In this document: in pieces, positions 15,088 through 24,171 of the stretch | Layout of the letters: each line of letters starts with the position of its first letter | How positions within the stretch are numbered: position 1 is the stretch's first letter | From: Dehalococcoidia bacterium | GTDB taxonomy: Bacteria; Chloroflexota; Dehalococcoidia; Lucifugimonadales; UBA3495 | Assembly (NCBI GenBank): GCA_012959605.1 | Contig: DUCU01000006.1 | Span: 1 to 48,858 of the forward strand | Length of the DNA: 48,858 bases | Direction: 5' to 3' | Program-made: the position numbers and the translations under genes | The notes under the pieces: generated by a model | The model's database searches: none | The model's input: only the letters and a program-made list of their open reading frames with translations | What the model was told of the DNA's origin: nothing

Positions 15088-16491
15088 TTAAGCGAATTGG
15101 AAATCTCTGGATGCCCCGATCAGTGCCAGCATCACGCCAATTTTCTGCTTTGACTTTTCAGACTCTGCTTCCGACTCCCAATTTAGGCCACCGTCTTCGG
15201 TCGCCTGATCAAGGAGTTCGGATTTAGTAGCCTCGCTGAAATCCAGCGGTCCCACCAAATCCAGACAGCCGTCCACAAACTCCTGGGGTGAAGTCGCGCC
15301 CCGGTGCTTGAGGTCGGAGATGATGGTTTTCACTCCAGGAAGGGATATGTCGCCCATAAGACCCGCGGCGAAATTCACCCGTCGAACCAACGCTCCACCG
15401 TCGATCCATTCCCCTCCCGTATGCCAGCTTTCCACGCTGGGCGGGTTCAACAGTTCCTGACCTTGGTAATTGCACTCAAAGGCCAAGCTGTTAAAACCCG
15501 GGCGTGGCCCCTCGAAATTACCCGCCAGCCGAACGGTGCTAACAACCAGTTCTGCCGGGCTTTTCACGTGGGCAAAGCGGGCATTTTTGAAGAAATCAGA
15601 ATTGAACAGCACCCGCAGCATCGCCCGCAAATTGCCATCTGATTCGTCGTAAGCTGCTACCAGTTGGTCGATGGCATCTGGGTCGTTCGGAGGGTTGATG
15701 TTCCAACTGGGTACCTGGGGCTCATCGGCAACGAAGAAGTTATACAGATGCCTCGCCAGGAAACGGGCGGTGGCCGGTTGCTTGACCACAATGTCTATGA
15801 TGTCTTCCCCGTTGAAACGGCCTTCGTGGCCCAGGAAACTCTTTTCGCCATCATCGTGGTCTTCGGGTCGGTATTCAAAGTTCCAGTAGAACCGGCCCAG
15901 GGGGTTTCTCGGTATCTTGGGCTCAATGGTCCACCCGGTAAAGGCACGGGAGGCATCCTTGATATCGTCTTCGGAGTAGTTACCAACGCCCATGGAGAAC
16001 AGTTCCAACAACTCCCGACCCCAGTTTTCGTTGATGGCGCCGTTGTGATTGCCGTTGTTATCCAGCCAATAGATCATGGCCGGGTTCTTGGCCAGCTCAA
16101 CCAACAAGTCACGAAAATCACCAAACGCCTGACGCCGAAACATCGCTATCTGCTGAGTGATCTCTGGGGGGTTGTCCACCTTTGAATTACCGGTGGCGAA
16201 AAGTTGATGCCAGAAAAGCGCCAGCTTCTCTTCCAGAGGGCGTTCAGTGTTCACCATTCGGTAGACCCACTCCGCCTGGTTGATGGGAGGGCCAAGTGCG
16301 CCTTCGTATCCCGGCATGTACCGGTACAAAATATCTTCGTCAATCGGAGGCTTCTCCTCTGGATGGAGAAGTTCTTCCACCGTGGCCTCATAGCTTTTGG
16401 TTGCTCTCTCTTCCAACTCTTGTCTGGCCGCGCCAAACCCGGCGCGCCGCATGAGATGTCCCATAAGAGCAATTTGTTCTTTATCTGGCAT
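15088..16491 (-). CDS. DUF1800 family protein, cassette A
   Basis: First gene of cassette A, preceded by a very strong AAAGGAGGG ribosome site before ATG 16491. The 467-residue protein shows the DUF1800 hallmarks: HLMRRAGFGAARQELEE at the N-terminus, EEKLALFWHQLFATGNSKV, NENWGRELLELFSMGVGNYS followed by EDDIKDASRAFTGWTI, and EDHDDGEKSFLGHEGRFNGE, plus a C-terminal LLNPPSVESWHTGGEWIDGG block. DUF1800 genes are nearly always beside DUF1501 genes in bacteria; the function is not established. No export signal is seen. Length is identical to the cassette C copy (467). It diverges from the LLM oxidoreductase gene; the 279 bp between contain no further gene. Confidence 0.88.
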   Translation of the reverse strand: MPDKEQIALMGHLMRRAGFGAARQELEERATKSYEATVEELLHPEEKPPIDEDILYRYMPGYEGALGPPINQAEWVYRMVNTERPLEEKLALFWHQLFATGNSKVDNPPEITQQIAMFRRQAFGDFRDLLVELAKNPAMIYWLDNNGNHNGAINENWGRELLELFSMGVGNYSEDDIKDASRAFTGWTIEPKIPRNPLGRFYWNFEYRPEDHDDGEKSFLGHEGRFNGEDIIDIVVKQPATARFLARHLYNFFVADEPQVPSWNINPPNDPDAIDQLVAAYDESDGNLRAMLRVLFNSDFFKNARFAHVKSPAELVVSTVRLAGNFEGPRPGFNSLAFECNYQGQELLNPPSVESWHTGGEWIDGGALVRRVNFAAGLMGDISLPGVKTIISDLKHRGATSPQEFVDGCLDLVGPLDFSEATKSELLDQATEDGGLNWESEAESEKSKQKIGVMLALIGASRDFQFA

Positions 16492-16770
16492 CGGTTCCCT
16501 CCTTTAATCGCAAACAAATATTGTTAAGCCAAGGGATTGCGAGACGATAATTCATTTTTTAACTGGATACATGCTACGGAGGGAGAAATAGTGTGTCAAG
16601 GATAGCAATCAATCATCTATCTGTGGATTATTGACGATATTCGCAAAACGAGCCTAAAATCCACGTTACATCTCTTGTCTCAGGTTCAACCAAGAGCCGG
16701 TCAAGTTTCTTGACTGCCTGGCTGCTGGCAATCGGTTATAGTGTCCCCAGCAAAAATCTTGGGAGGAACG

Positions 16771-17964
16771 ATGGTTGATCAATTAAGCAGGCCAAAAGAC
16801 ACCATGGACGTCTATTGGTTTTCTGAGCAGGCCCAAGGGTATATATCTGATGGTGAGCTGGAAAAATTTGAATCGGGACGTCTAGCGTTCCCCAACTCCC
16901 ATTTCGATCCTGAAAAAGCGCACAACCTCTACAACCAATACCACGAGCAGTACGCTCTGGCCGACGAGATAGGGTTCGACGGCATCATGACCAACGAACA
17001 TCACTCGGCGTATTGGTGTGGCAAACCGGCAGTCAACCTGGACGCTGCCGTGCTGACCAAGATCACCAAGAAGGTCAAAATCGCGATTCTAGGCAACGTC
17101 ATTGCGGTCAATGACCCCATCAGAATGGCCGAAGAGATTGCGATGCTCGACTGCTATTCCGGAGGGCGAATCATCTCAGGCTTCGTACGCGGTGGCGCGG
17201 TCGAGACCTTACAAGCAGGCATCGACCCCACCCAGAATCGGGAACGGTTTGAAGAGGCCCACGACCTGATCGTCAAATGCTGGACCGAGCCTGGCCCGTT
17301 CCGGTACGAGGGAAAGCACTACCAGTACCGGGTGGTCAATCCGTGGGTTATGCCCATGCAGAAACCCCGCCCAGATATTTGGTTCCCCGGCACTGGCAGC
17401 CCAGAGAGCGTGGTGTGGGCGGCCCAACACGGCCACCCCTACATGAACCTCGGCGCGGTCATGGATACCACCGAGTGGCTTAAACAGATCTACATCGACA
17501 CTGCCCTGGAAGCCGGATATAAAGCCGGCCCCGAGCACTTTGGCTACCTGCTAAAGGTTCTGGTCGCCGACACAGAAGAGAAGGCCCAGGAAATTGGCCG
17601 AAACTTCGTTTGGACGGAAGGACACCGACAGAGAGGACCCCGGGAACACGTGGACCCGCCCGGTTACCAGTCACGGGAGGCCGTTGCCGTGAAACGAGCC
17701 CGTCCCACCGGCGCTTTCGCCGGAAACATGGGACAGGCCCAGTCTTACGAGAACCAGCAAGAAGCCCGTATCGTAATCGTTGGCACACCAGACTCGGTGA
17801 TTGAAAAGCTGAAATACGTGGTTGAGAACCTCAGCCCTGGTTATATGCTTATTTACGGAAATGAAGGCCCCATGAAGCATGAAGACTCCATGCGGTCCAT
17901 CGAGCTACTGGGCAAGGAAGTCATCCCCGCGTTGAAGGAGATCAAGCTTCGGCCTTACGACTAA
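16771..17964 (+). CDS. LLM-class flavin-dependent oxidoreductase (luciferase-like monooxygenase)
   Basis: ATG 16771 has GGGAGG 4 nt upstream and is preferred over the in-frame GTG at 16741. The 397-residue protein has the bacterial-luciferase-like TIM barrel features: LADEIGFDGIMTNEHHSAYW, KVKIAILGNVIAVNDPIRMAEEIAMLDCYSGGRIISGFVRGGAVE, and IWFPGTGSPESVVWAA. These bind reduced flavin supplied by a reductase and insert oxygen into aliphatic, sulfonated or other substrates. SAR202 Chloroflexota are known for large expansions of such enzymes, which have been proposed to attack recalcitrant organic matter. The gene stands alone, ended by a hairpin at 17990. Confidence 0.88.
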   Translation: MVDQLSRPKDTMDVYWFSEQAQGYISDGELEKFESGRLAFPNSHFDPEKAHNLYNQYHEQYALADEIGFDGIMTNEHHSAYWCGKPAVNLDAAVLTKITKKVKIAILGNVIAVNDPIRMAEEIAMLDCYSGGRIISGFVRGGAVETLQAGIDPTQNRERFEEAHDLIVKCWTEPGPFRYEGKHYQYRVVNPWVMPMQKPRPDIWFPGTGSPESVVWAAQHGHPYMNLGAVMDTTEWLKQIYIDTALEAGYKAGPEHFGYLLKVLVADTEEKAQEIGRNFVWTEGHRQRGPREHVDPPGYQSREAVAVKRARPTGAFAGNMGQAQSYENQQEARIVIVGTPDSVIEKLKYVVENLSPGYMLIYGNEGPMKHEDSMRSIELLGKEVIPALKEIKLRPYD

Positions 17965-17989
17965 CTTGGTCGTCTCACAGTCACAAAGG

Positions 17990-18021
17990 CAAAGGCCCGG
18001 CTGATTAGCCAGGCCTTTGTC
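17990..18021 (+). terminator. Terminator after the LLM oxidoreductase gene
   Basis: Stem CAAAGGCC / GGCCTTTG with an inner CGGCT/AGCC pairing, followed by a T-containing stretch. Weaker T run than the other terminators here. Confidence 0.6.
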
Positions 18022-18047
18022 TTATATCCAGTTAGGTTGTGCCGCAG

Positions 18048-18482
18048 CTACGTAGTGCGACCTTTCAGACCCAGGCTGGCCACCGTGGCCACCACTGCCG
18101 CTCACAAGCACATGATAAACACCAGTCCCAGGCCATCAACGTCCACGTCACTAGCTCCCAGGATTCCAGCTATGATCGCAGACCCGGTTAGGCTGCCCAG
18201 GTAGCGACTGGTTGATTACAGCCCGGCAGCCGAACCGGCTTGGTTGCTGTCTACAGGTGCTACGGCTGATATCTGCAAGCCCGGCGATACGAGCCCAATT
18301 CCCACCCCAACCAACGACAAGCCCGATACTAGAACCGTTACCGAAACGTCTTGACCCGCAAGAGCCATGAGTATAATCCCTACTATTAGAATCACCAGGC
18401 CCATGGTGGTGGTAATGCCGCGGCCAACTCGGTCAATCATCTTCCCGCCCACGTAAGACGAAACGGTCATGCCTGCTGACAT
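18048..18482 (-). pseudogene. MFS transporter C-terminal remnant
   Basis: The minus-strand frame from 18482 reads MSAGMTVSSYVGGKMIDRVG with two to three transmembrane helices and SPGLQISAVAPVDSNQAGSA, typical of helices 10-11 of DHA-type major facilitators. It meets a TAA right after AAGL. The same frame then continues STSRYLGSLTGSAIIAGILG and LGLVFIMCL, hits a TGA, and ends AAVVATVASLGLKGRTT with TAG at 18048. Two different stop codons and the lack of the N-terminal two-thirds show a decayed gene rather than recoding. The upstream boundary is next to the PEP-mutase-like gene start, suggesting a deletion. Confidence 0.65.
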
Positions 18483-18574
18483 TGCAAATCTGCCTGGCCA
18501 GTGCGCAATCTCTGCGACAAAGCGTATGATTTAGCGAATCCAAAACCGAACCAAGAAAATATTAGGTGGCAGTC

Positions 18575-19435
18575 ATGTCCGTAGCCCGCGAAAAGTTCCG
18601 GCAGGTACTCGCAAAAGGCACCTGCACCTTGGCAGCAAACATCTTTGACCCGCTGTCAGCGCGCATTGCCCACATGCTGGAATACGAAGTCTGCGTCCTC
18701 TCTGGTTCAGTGGGCAAAGTAGCAAACTTGGGCGTCCCGGATGGTGTGCTGACAAACATGTCTGATGTAGTAGACCACTGCCGACGCATCACCCGCATCG
18801 CCGACGTGAGCCTGATGGTTGACGCTGAAGACGGGTTTGGCAACGCAGTCAACGTTATGCGCACGGTGCGGGAGTTGGAAGCAGTGGGCGTATCTGGCAT
18901 CGAGATTGAAGACAATTTCGTGCCCCGAAAGTTCAACGTCCAAGACGCAGGTCTAATTACCAAGGAAGAACAAATGGGTAAGCTCAGAGCAGCCGTGGCA
19001 GCCCGCACTGACCCAACCACGGTCATCGTCGCCCGCTCTGCCGCCTTTGGGTTGTGCCCCTTGGATGAAGCCGTTGATCGTCTGTCTGCCTACTCGCAAT
19101 CCGGCGCCGAGGCTGTGATGCTGACCGGGGTGAAGAGCCGCGAACAGATAAAAGCCGCCCACGCCGCCACATCACTGCCCATCACAATCTTGAACCCGCC
19201 TATTGAGGCAAGGAATGACTCAGCCTTCTTGGCCGACAACGGGGTCCGCCTCCTCATGTTGGGCAACCCGACCTTCGCCGTGGCCGTGAAGGCCATCTAC
19301 GACAGTTATAAGCATCTGCAAGATGGCGGAGCCATGGAAGACTTATCAGATAGCCAAGCGCCTAGAGAGCTTCTGCTGGCAGTTAACCGCACCAATGAGT
19401 TCATCCAACTTCAAGAAGAGTACGTCCGGGACTAG
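18575..19435 (+). CDS. Isocitrate lyase/PEP mutase superfamily protein, oxaloacetate decarboxylase-like
   Basis: ATG 18575 has AGG 8 nt upstream; GTG 18566 is an alternative. The 286-residue TIM-barrel protein has LMVDAEDGFGNAVNVMRTV (metal-site region, family form DADTGYGN), GVSGIEIEDNFVPRKF and a KLRAAVAAR stretch. It closely follows the PA4872-type oxaloacetate decarboxylase pattern (IEDTLLPAKFG... VGKIRAALEAR). The KKCGH catalytic loop of isocitrate and methylisocitrate lyases is absent, so those activities are unlikely. VARSAAFG replaces the usual ARTDA/ARTNA, a notable substitution near the active site. It probably acts on a 2-oxo- or phosphono-acid; the exact reaction is open. A DinB gene follows after 32 bp. 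Confidence 0.75.
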   Translation: MSVAREKFRQVLAKGTCTLAANIFDPLSARIAHMLEYEVCVLSGSVGKVANLGVPDGVLTNMSDVVDHCRRITRIADVSLMVDAEDGFGNAVNVMRTVRELEAVGVSGIEIEDNFVPRKFNVQDAGLITKEEQMGKLRAAVAARTDPTTVIVARSAAFGLCPLDEAVDRLSAYSQSGAEAVMLTGVKSREQIKAAHAATSLPITILNPPIEARNDSAFLADNGVRLLMLGNPTFAVAVKAIYDSYKHLQDGGAMEDLSDSQAPRELLLAVNRTNEFIQLQEEYVRD

Positions 19436-19467
19436 GGCACCAAATCAACAACCAAGGGAGAGATGTT

Positions 19468-19995
19468 ATGTCTGGTAACCGAGCAATCTTATCAGCATTG
19501 GAACGCAACTGGCAGATGGTGACTTCCGCAGTGTCGGATGTGAATGAACCGCTCTTGTCGGCACAGCCCAACGAGGAATCCAACTCGATGAGTTGGCTGG
19601 TCTGGCACATGGCGCGAGTAACCGACCGCTTGATACACATGCGTCTGCAAGACGCCCCGCAAATCTGGTCAGTTGACGGCTGGTTTACGAAATTCAATAT
19701 GCCAGACGAGCCCGACGACATGGGCATGGGCTGGAGCAAAGAGCAGGTTTCCGCGTGGCAATCGCCGTCCAAAGAAATCTTGATGGAGTATTTCGCCAAG
19801 GCGAACAGCGCGGCCGCCAACTACATCAGTTCACTGACCGACGCAGACCTTAGCCGGGAAATTCCGTGGACTGCCCCAACGGTAACCATGCCCATGGAAG
19901 AAGCCTTAGGCATTCTGCTCTGGGACAACATCGTCCACGGAGGCCAGGTGGCCTATCTGCGTGGGTATCACCAGGGCATGGGCTGGCACCGTTAG
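19468..19995 (+). CDS. DinB family protein
   Basis: A 175-residue helical-bundle protein of the DinB_2 type: SMSWLVWHMARVTDRLIH supplies His47, and DNIVHGGQVAYLRGYHQGMGW supplies His157, two of the three metal ligands expected. The IHGGQ-Y-R-GYHQGMGW ending is typical for actinobacterial and Chloroflexota members. DinB proteins include thiol-dependent transferases (BSH, MSH or glutathione-linked), often DNA-damage or stress linked, though most are uncharacterised. GGGAGAG precedes ATG 19468. It may be co-transcribed with the PEP-mutase-like gene 32 bp upstream. Confidence 0.8.
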   Translation: MSGNRAILSALERNWQMVTSAVSDVNEPLLSAQPNEESNSMSWLVWHMARVTDRLIHMRLQDAPQIWSVDGWFTKFNMPDEPDDMGMGWSKEQVSAWQSPSKEILMEYFAKANSAAANYISSLTDADLSREIPWTAPTVTMPMEEALGILLWDNIVHGGQVAYLRGYHQGMGWHR

Positions 19996-20020
19996 GTCCT
20001 GACCGAAGCGGCTTGGTCGG

Positions 20021-20881
20021 TTACAGGTCTATCTTAAACAGTTCTTCGGAGAACACTATGTCGCCGTGGTACACGCGTTGCATTCCCAGGTAGGTCTGGT
20101 CGAAAGGTGCCTGGGACGATAGGTTAGGGCCCATGTGCACCAGCACCAGCTTTTTCACACCGGCTTCCTGAGCCATCTCGGCTGCTCCGGTGGTGCCGCA
20201 TTGGCCAGGGGCCTCCCCGGTTGCATTCATAACATCCTGGTCGTCCCAGCACATGCAAAGCATCATGTCGGCGTCCCTGGCCAAGTCGATGACCGACTGG
20301 CAGGGTTGGGTGTCTCCGGTGAAAACCACGCTACCGTCCGGGGTGTCCACCCGGTAGGCCAGGGAATCCAAATAGGGTTGTACGTGCTCTGCTAGAGCGG
20401 CGGTCACCTCCCAGTTCTTGCCGGATGCCACCTCCCCCGGCCCAATATTCTTGGCCTGGGGGTTGGGCGGTAACCGGGGAAGCGTGCCCCCTCGGTTTTG
20501 GTAGACCTGTTGACTCAGCGGATGGCCAACGCGCGCCCGCCAGTCTGCCGAGAACACGCCATTTTCGCCAATTATGCCATCAGTGATTTCTTCTGTGAGT
20601 GATGGTCCGTAAACATTCAACTCATTGATGTTGCCCGCACCTTGATCCCAGCGACAAAGCAAAAAGCAGGGGTAATCGATATTGTGGTCAAAATGGTGGT
20701 GGGTGAAGAACAGGTTATCCACCTGCGTCGGAAATAGACCGGCCTTCACCAACTTGTGTGTCGCTGCCGGACCGCAATCGAACATCAATGTTTCTTCACC
20801 AATCTTCAAAACATGGGCACTGCCAAAACGTTCTGCAGTCGGGGTTGGTGTGCCACCGCCAAGTACGAAAATCTCTGCCAT
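20021..20881 (-). CDS. MBL-fold metallo-hydrolase
   Basis: This 286-residue protein has the metallo-beta-lactamase signature THHHFDHNIDYP (60-71). Before it come LGGGTPTPTAERFGSAHV and LMFDCGPAATHKLV, the RNase Z/arylsulfatase-like start, and after it VVFTGDTQPCQSVIDLARDADMMLC and LVLVHMGP, which supply further metal ligands. Such enzymes hydrolyse phosphodiesters, sulfate esters or lactones; the subgroup cannot be fixed. ATG 20881 follows GGAGTTCC. It is the last gene of the apparent VOC-Rieske-MBL operon (99 bp from the Rieske gene), so a role in opening or hydrolysing an oxygenated intermediate is plausible. Confidence 0.85.
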   Translation of the reverse strand: MAEIFVLGGGTPTPTAERFGSAHVLKIGEETLMFDCGPAATHKLVKAGLFPTQVDNLFFTHHHFDHNIDYPCFLLCRWDQGAGNINELNVYGPSLTEEITDGIIGENGVFSADWRARVGHPLSQQVYQNRGGTLPRLPPNPQAKNIGPGEVASGKNWEVTAALAEHVQPYLDSLAYRVDTPDGSVVFTGDTQPCQSVIDLARDADMMLCMCWDDQDVMNATGEAPGQCGTTGAAEMAQEAGVKKLVLVHMGPNLSSQAPFDQTYLGMQRVYHGDIVFSEELFKIDL

Positions 20882-20980
20882 TGGAACTCCATTTTAGGCC
20901 AACAGAATAATCTTCCCAAATTACGAGGATTATTTCCTGAATCAAATTTAAGTTATCTCTTTTAAGTTATTTCGGTGTGT

Positions 20981-22234
20981 CTACGGGTGCATTCGGCTCA
21001 ACAAGGATTCTCTCCAAGCCTCGCCTTTGGAGTACATCCCTTCGGCTGCCCGTACGTGGTAGTACGTCGGCGCGACCCCCAATGGCTCCCCGTCGTCTTT
21101 GACTGTATCCATGGCCTGCTCCAAGAGCTTACGAGCTGCGACAATGGCAATGTCTGACGGCCCCAAGAACTCCAACGTCCGGTCAACTATCGAGCCCATA
21201 CTCTCTTGGATCGCCCGGTCTTGTGCGTTGATGCCATGAATGCCGGTGAATGTTTGGGTCTTTTGGACATCTCGGTCTAGCATGTAGTTGTTGTCCCGAT
21301 TGCGTATTGACCGGAAGCCATTGGCCGGGTCCACGTCTTCGTCCAAATTGTTGCCCGAATCTTTCAGTGCGCTCTCGTTTTCAGGTAGGGGATCGGCGCC
21401 CCAACTGTATCCAAAGTTGTAGACCATGACATTGTAATCGTCCATAGGCACCCAAAAATGGCCGTCGACTACCTCTTTCCCATAGCGACTGGGTCTGAGT
21501 TGGGTGAACGGCATCACGTATTGGTAGCCGCGCACGAATGTCTGATCCTCGCCTATTGGCCTTATACCAAAGTAACGGTAGCCATAGTCGGTGGTTTCCA
21601 CCTCTACGTCCGGAGCAGCCCCCTGAAGGAATGGGGAATTTGGAGAGATGCCCGGCTCATCGGTATCATCGGTCAATTTGCGATGCAAGATGGGGGCATG
21701 GGAGGTGTCGATCCCACCCTCCATTGCCTGAAGCCAGTTGCACTCCTGCCAGACTTTGGTCATGTACCGGTGGGTCTCCGGCGCTTTTGTTAGTTCGAAC
21801 TCAGGTGGGGCTGGTTTCTTATCCGGCGGGCCCAGATAAGCCCAGATTACTCCGCCCATATCCAGCGTCGGGTACGCAGTTATTTTGACCTGGTCATTGA
21901 ATTGTCGCGGCTCGTTCATTTGGTCAACGCAATTTCCGTCAACATCGAATTTCCAGCCGTGATAGACGCAACGAATTCCGCATTCTTCATTACGGCCAAA
22001 ATACAAGCTGGCGCGGCGGTGAGGGCAGGCTTCTTGAACGAGACCGACCAGACCATTGGTGTCACGAAATGCGAGCAAACTTTCGCCCATCAATGCCACC
22101 CGGACGGGAGGGCAATCAGGCTCAGGTATCTCAGTGGAAAGGAGAGCAGGTAGCCAATACCTGCGCATGGTTTCGCCCATGGGTGTTCCCTGGCCAACCC
22201 GGCTCAAGGAATCATTCAAAGCATGGTCCAGCAT
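20981..22234 (-). CDS. Rieske aromatic ring-hydroxylating oxygenase, large subunit
   Basis: The 417-residue protein carries a Rieske [2Fe-2S] site, C70-P-H72 and C89-V-Y-H92 (EACPHRRAS ... IRCVYHGWKF). The mononuclear iron site lies in LQAMEGGIDTSHAPILHR, with Asp176, His179 and His184. The N-terminus (GTPMGETMRRYWLPALLSTEI) is typical of the phthalate 4,5-dioxygenase/vanillate O-demethylase-like branch, which works as an oxygenase component with separate reductase proteins. No reductase or ferredoxin is encoded nearby. It lies 43 bp downstream of the VOC gene and is very likely co-transcribed. A ring hydroxylation or O-demethylation reaction is inferred; the substrate is unknown. Confidence 0.88.
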   Translation of the reverse strand: MLDHALNDSLSRVGQGTPMGETMRRYWLPALLSTEIPEPDCPPVRVALMGESLLAFRDTNGLVGLVQEACPHRRASLYFGRNEECGIRCVYHGWKFDVDGNCVDQMNEPRQFNDQVKITAYPTLDMGGVIWAYLGPPDKKPAPPEFELTKAPETHRYMTKVWQECNWLQAMEGGIDTSHAPILHRKLTDDTDEPGISPNSPFLQGAAPDVEVETTDYGYRYFGIRPIGEDQTFVRGYQYVMPFTQLRPSRYGKEVVDGHFWVPMDDYNVMVYNFGYSWGADPLPENESALKDSGNNLDEDVDPANGFRSIRNRDNNYMLDRDVQKTQTFTGIHGINAQDRAIQESMGSIVDRTLEFLGPSDIAIVAARKLLEQAMDTVKDDGEPLGVAPTYYHVRAAEGMYSKGEAWRESLLSRMHP

Positions 22235-22277
22235 TCTATATCTCCCAAATTGTTGACGTGTTCGGTGTCGTTATGTT

Positions 22278-22730
22278 TTAGGCTATTGCCCCTTGGCGAG
22301 ACCCACCAGTGAGAATTTCCTCAAGGGGGGTCTTCTCGAATTCAGGGGCATCGGCAAATAGCTCAATCTCAATGCCATCAGGGTCGCGGATGTATAGGCC
22401 TTTGGTCTCGCCGTGGTCGCCGAAGCCGGCAATATCGACTTTGTTGTCCAGCACAACCTGGTAGGCGTCTTTGAGTTCATCCATGTCTGCCAGTTCCCAG
22501 GCCATGTGGTACAGACCAACCTGGTCAGGGAAGGGTCCAACGGCGTTTGGGCCCAACTCTGCCAGAGCTATTTCGTGGTCTATCTCTGGGTTGCTGGTGA
22601 GGAAAACCATCTTGCCGCCCCGGGTGCGGTTTTTGACCTCCAATCCCAACACATCGTGATAGAAATCTTCAGAGCGCTTCGCGTCCCGCACTCTAATCAC
22701 CAAATGACCTAGCATTTTGGGTTTAATCAT
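22278..22730 (-). CDS. VOC-family dioxygenase/glyoxalase
   Basis: Start ATG 22730 is preceded by AGGTGAT; the longer frame to 22832 lacks a ribosome site and family similarity. The 150-residue protein has the vicinal-oxygen-chelate pattern with metal ligands His9 (MLGHLVIRV), His75 (GLYHMAWEL) and Glu123 (GIEIELFADAP). FYHDVLGLEV and GLYIRDPDGIEIELF are the typical strands of extradiol catechol dioxygenases and related isomerases. Beside a Rieske oxygenase, ring cleavage of a catechol-type product is a reasonable reading, though glyoxalase-like roles are equally possible. First gene of the operon, divergent from DUF1501 of cassette B. Confidence 0.85.
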   Translation of the reverse strand: MIKPKMLGHLVIRVRDAKRSEDFYHDVLGLEVKNRTRGGKMVFLTSNPEIDHEIALAELGPNAVGPFPDQVGLYHMAWELADMDELKDAYQVVLDNKVDIAGFGDHGETKGLYIRDPDGIEIELFADAPEFEKTPLEEILTGGSRQGAIA

Positions 22731-22995
22731 CGCATCACCTATATAATTCGGAATCTTGCAGTCAAAATCTGGAATTTCAATTTCGTTGGCGACAGTATAC
22801 AAGAGACCGCAAAATTGCTGTGGCGTCTGCATTTTACCGCTGGTTTAAATTATTCCTGGTCAGCGTCCCTTATAGGCCTCGAAAACGCTGCTAACAAAAG
22901 GTACAATATTGGCCTCTGATGGGCCGACATGTGAACAGGCATATTTGCAGAGAGAAAGCCGAATACCCACGTCCCCAAAACAGGAGTTCGCCCAC

Positions 22996-24129
22996 ATGAC
23001 CACCAACAAGCGTGAAAAGAGTCTGATTGTCATGCAGCTCTCGGGTGGCAACGACTATCTGAATACAATTGTCCCGTACGCCGAGGGCAAGTATTACGAC
23101 TCCCGCACCACGGTCAACATACCTCAGGATCGGGTGATTCCCATCAATGACCAGTTGGGATTCAACCCCAGCATGGGGCCGATCAAGGCTCTTTGGGACG
23201 AGGGGAAAGTCGCCGTGATCAACGGGATCGGCTATCAAAACCCCAACCGCTCCCACTTCCGCTCCATGGACATATGGCACACTGCAGAGCCGGACACCAT
23301 CGGCAAGGAAGGCTGGCTGGGGCGGGCGATTCGCGATATTGACCCCTTGGGCGAAAACGTGCTCACCGGCATCAACTTTGGCCGCGGCCTGCCCCGGGCT
23401 CTAGCCTGCCCCGGCGTGTCTGTAGCGTCAGTTGGTGATTTGGCGACCTACGGCCTGTTTCCCGACGTTCAGGATGAAGAGCTACGTATGTTCACCCTGG
23501 AGGCATTCTCCAAGATGTACGGCGGCGCCGCGGGACGAGACCCGGTGATGGACCTGCTGGGTCAAACCGGCAAGGACGCCCTACAAGGTGCAGACATCCT
23601 GCGGACGGCTCCCGGCATGTATTCATCAACGGTAGAATACGCCCCCGACGCCCTGGCACAAAACGTCAAGAGTATCTCCCAAGTGTTCCACGCAAACTTG
23701 GGCGCCAAGGTCCTCTACACCCAGCATGGACCGTTTGACACACACTCTGGAGAACTCCTCTCCCACGCCAAGTTGTGGAACGAAGTTGCCGGCGCGATCG
23801 GCTCCCTGATGGAAGACCTGAAAGAACACGGCACCGAAGATGACGCTACGATTTTGGTTTTCTCGGAGTTTGGCCGCCGCATCAAGGACAACGGCTCTGG
23901 CAGCGACCACGGCTCCGGTGGCGGCGCGTTTCTGATTGGTGGCGCGGTGAACGGCGGGCTGTACGGCGAATACCCGTCCCTGGCCGAGGCGGAACAGATC
24001 GAGGGCGACCTCCGCTCCAACAACGACTTCCGTTCCGTCTACACCAACATCCTGGAAGACTGGATGGGCCTGGACGCCGCGCCCATCGTCAACGGACAGT
24101 TCGAGAAGTTCGACGTATTCAAGTCGTAA
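22996..24129 (+). CDS. DUF1501 family protein, cassette B
   Basis: ATG 22996 follows AGGAG at 9 nt; the in-frame extension to 22909 is not supported. The 377-residue protein has the same landmarks as the other two copies: MQLSGGNDYLNTIVPYAEG, NPNRSHFRSMDIWHTAEP, HGPFDTHSGELL, and LVFSEFGRRIKDNGSGSDHG. It is visibly more divergent (roughly half identical by eye) from copies A and C than those are from each other. In this cassette DUF1501 comes first, before DUF1800. No Tat or Sec signal is seen. The 163-bp region upstream, shared with the divergent VOC gene, must contain its promoter. Confidence 0.88.
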   Translation: MTTNKREKSLIVMQLSGGNDYLNTIVPYAEGKYYDSRTTVNIPQDRVIPINDQLGFNPSMGPIKALWDEGKVAVINGIGYQNPNRSHFRSMDIWHTAEPDTIGKEGWLGRAIRDIDPLGENVLTGINFGRGLPRALACPGVSVASVGDLATYGLFPDVQDEELRMFTLEAFSKMYGGAAGRDPVMDLLGQTGKDALQGADILRTAPGMYSSTVEYAPDALAQNVKSISQVFHANLGAKVLYTQHGPFDTHSGELLSHAKLWNEVAGAIGSLMEDLKEHGTEDDATILVFSEFGRRIKDNGSGSDHGSGGGAFLIGGAVNGGLYGEYPSLAEAEQIEGDLRSNNDFRSVYTNILEDWMGLDAAPIVNGQFEKFDVFKS

Positions 24130-24171
24130 GTTCCTGAAACAACGTTTACCCAATTATTTATCCAATAGGGA

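Noticed and set aside
16692-16745. Promoter TTGACT...TATAGT before the LLM gene
   Set aside because: The spacer between the boxes is 21 nt, too long for a standard sigma70 promoter.
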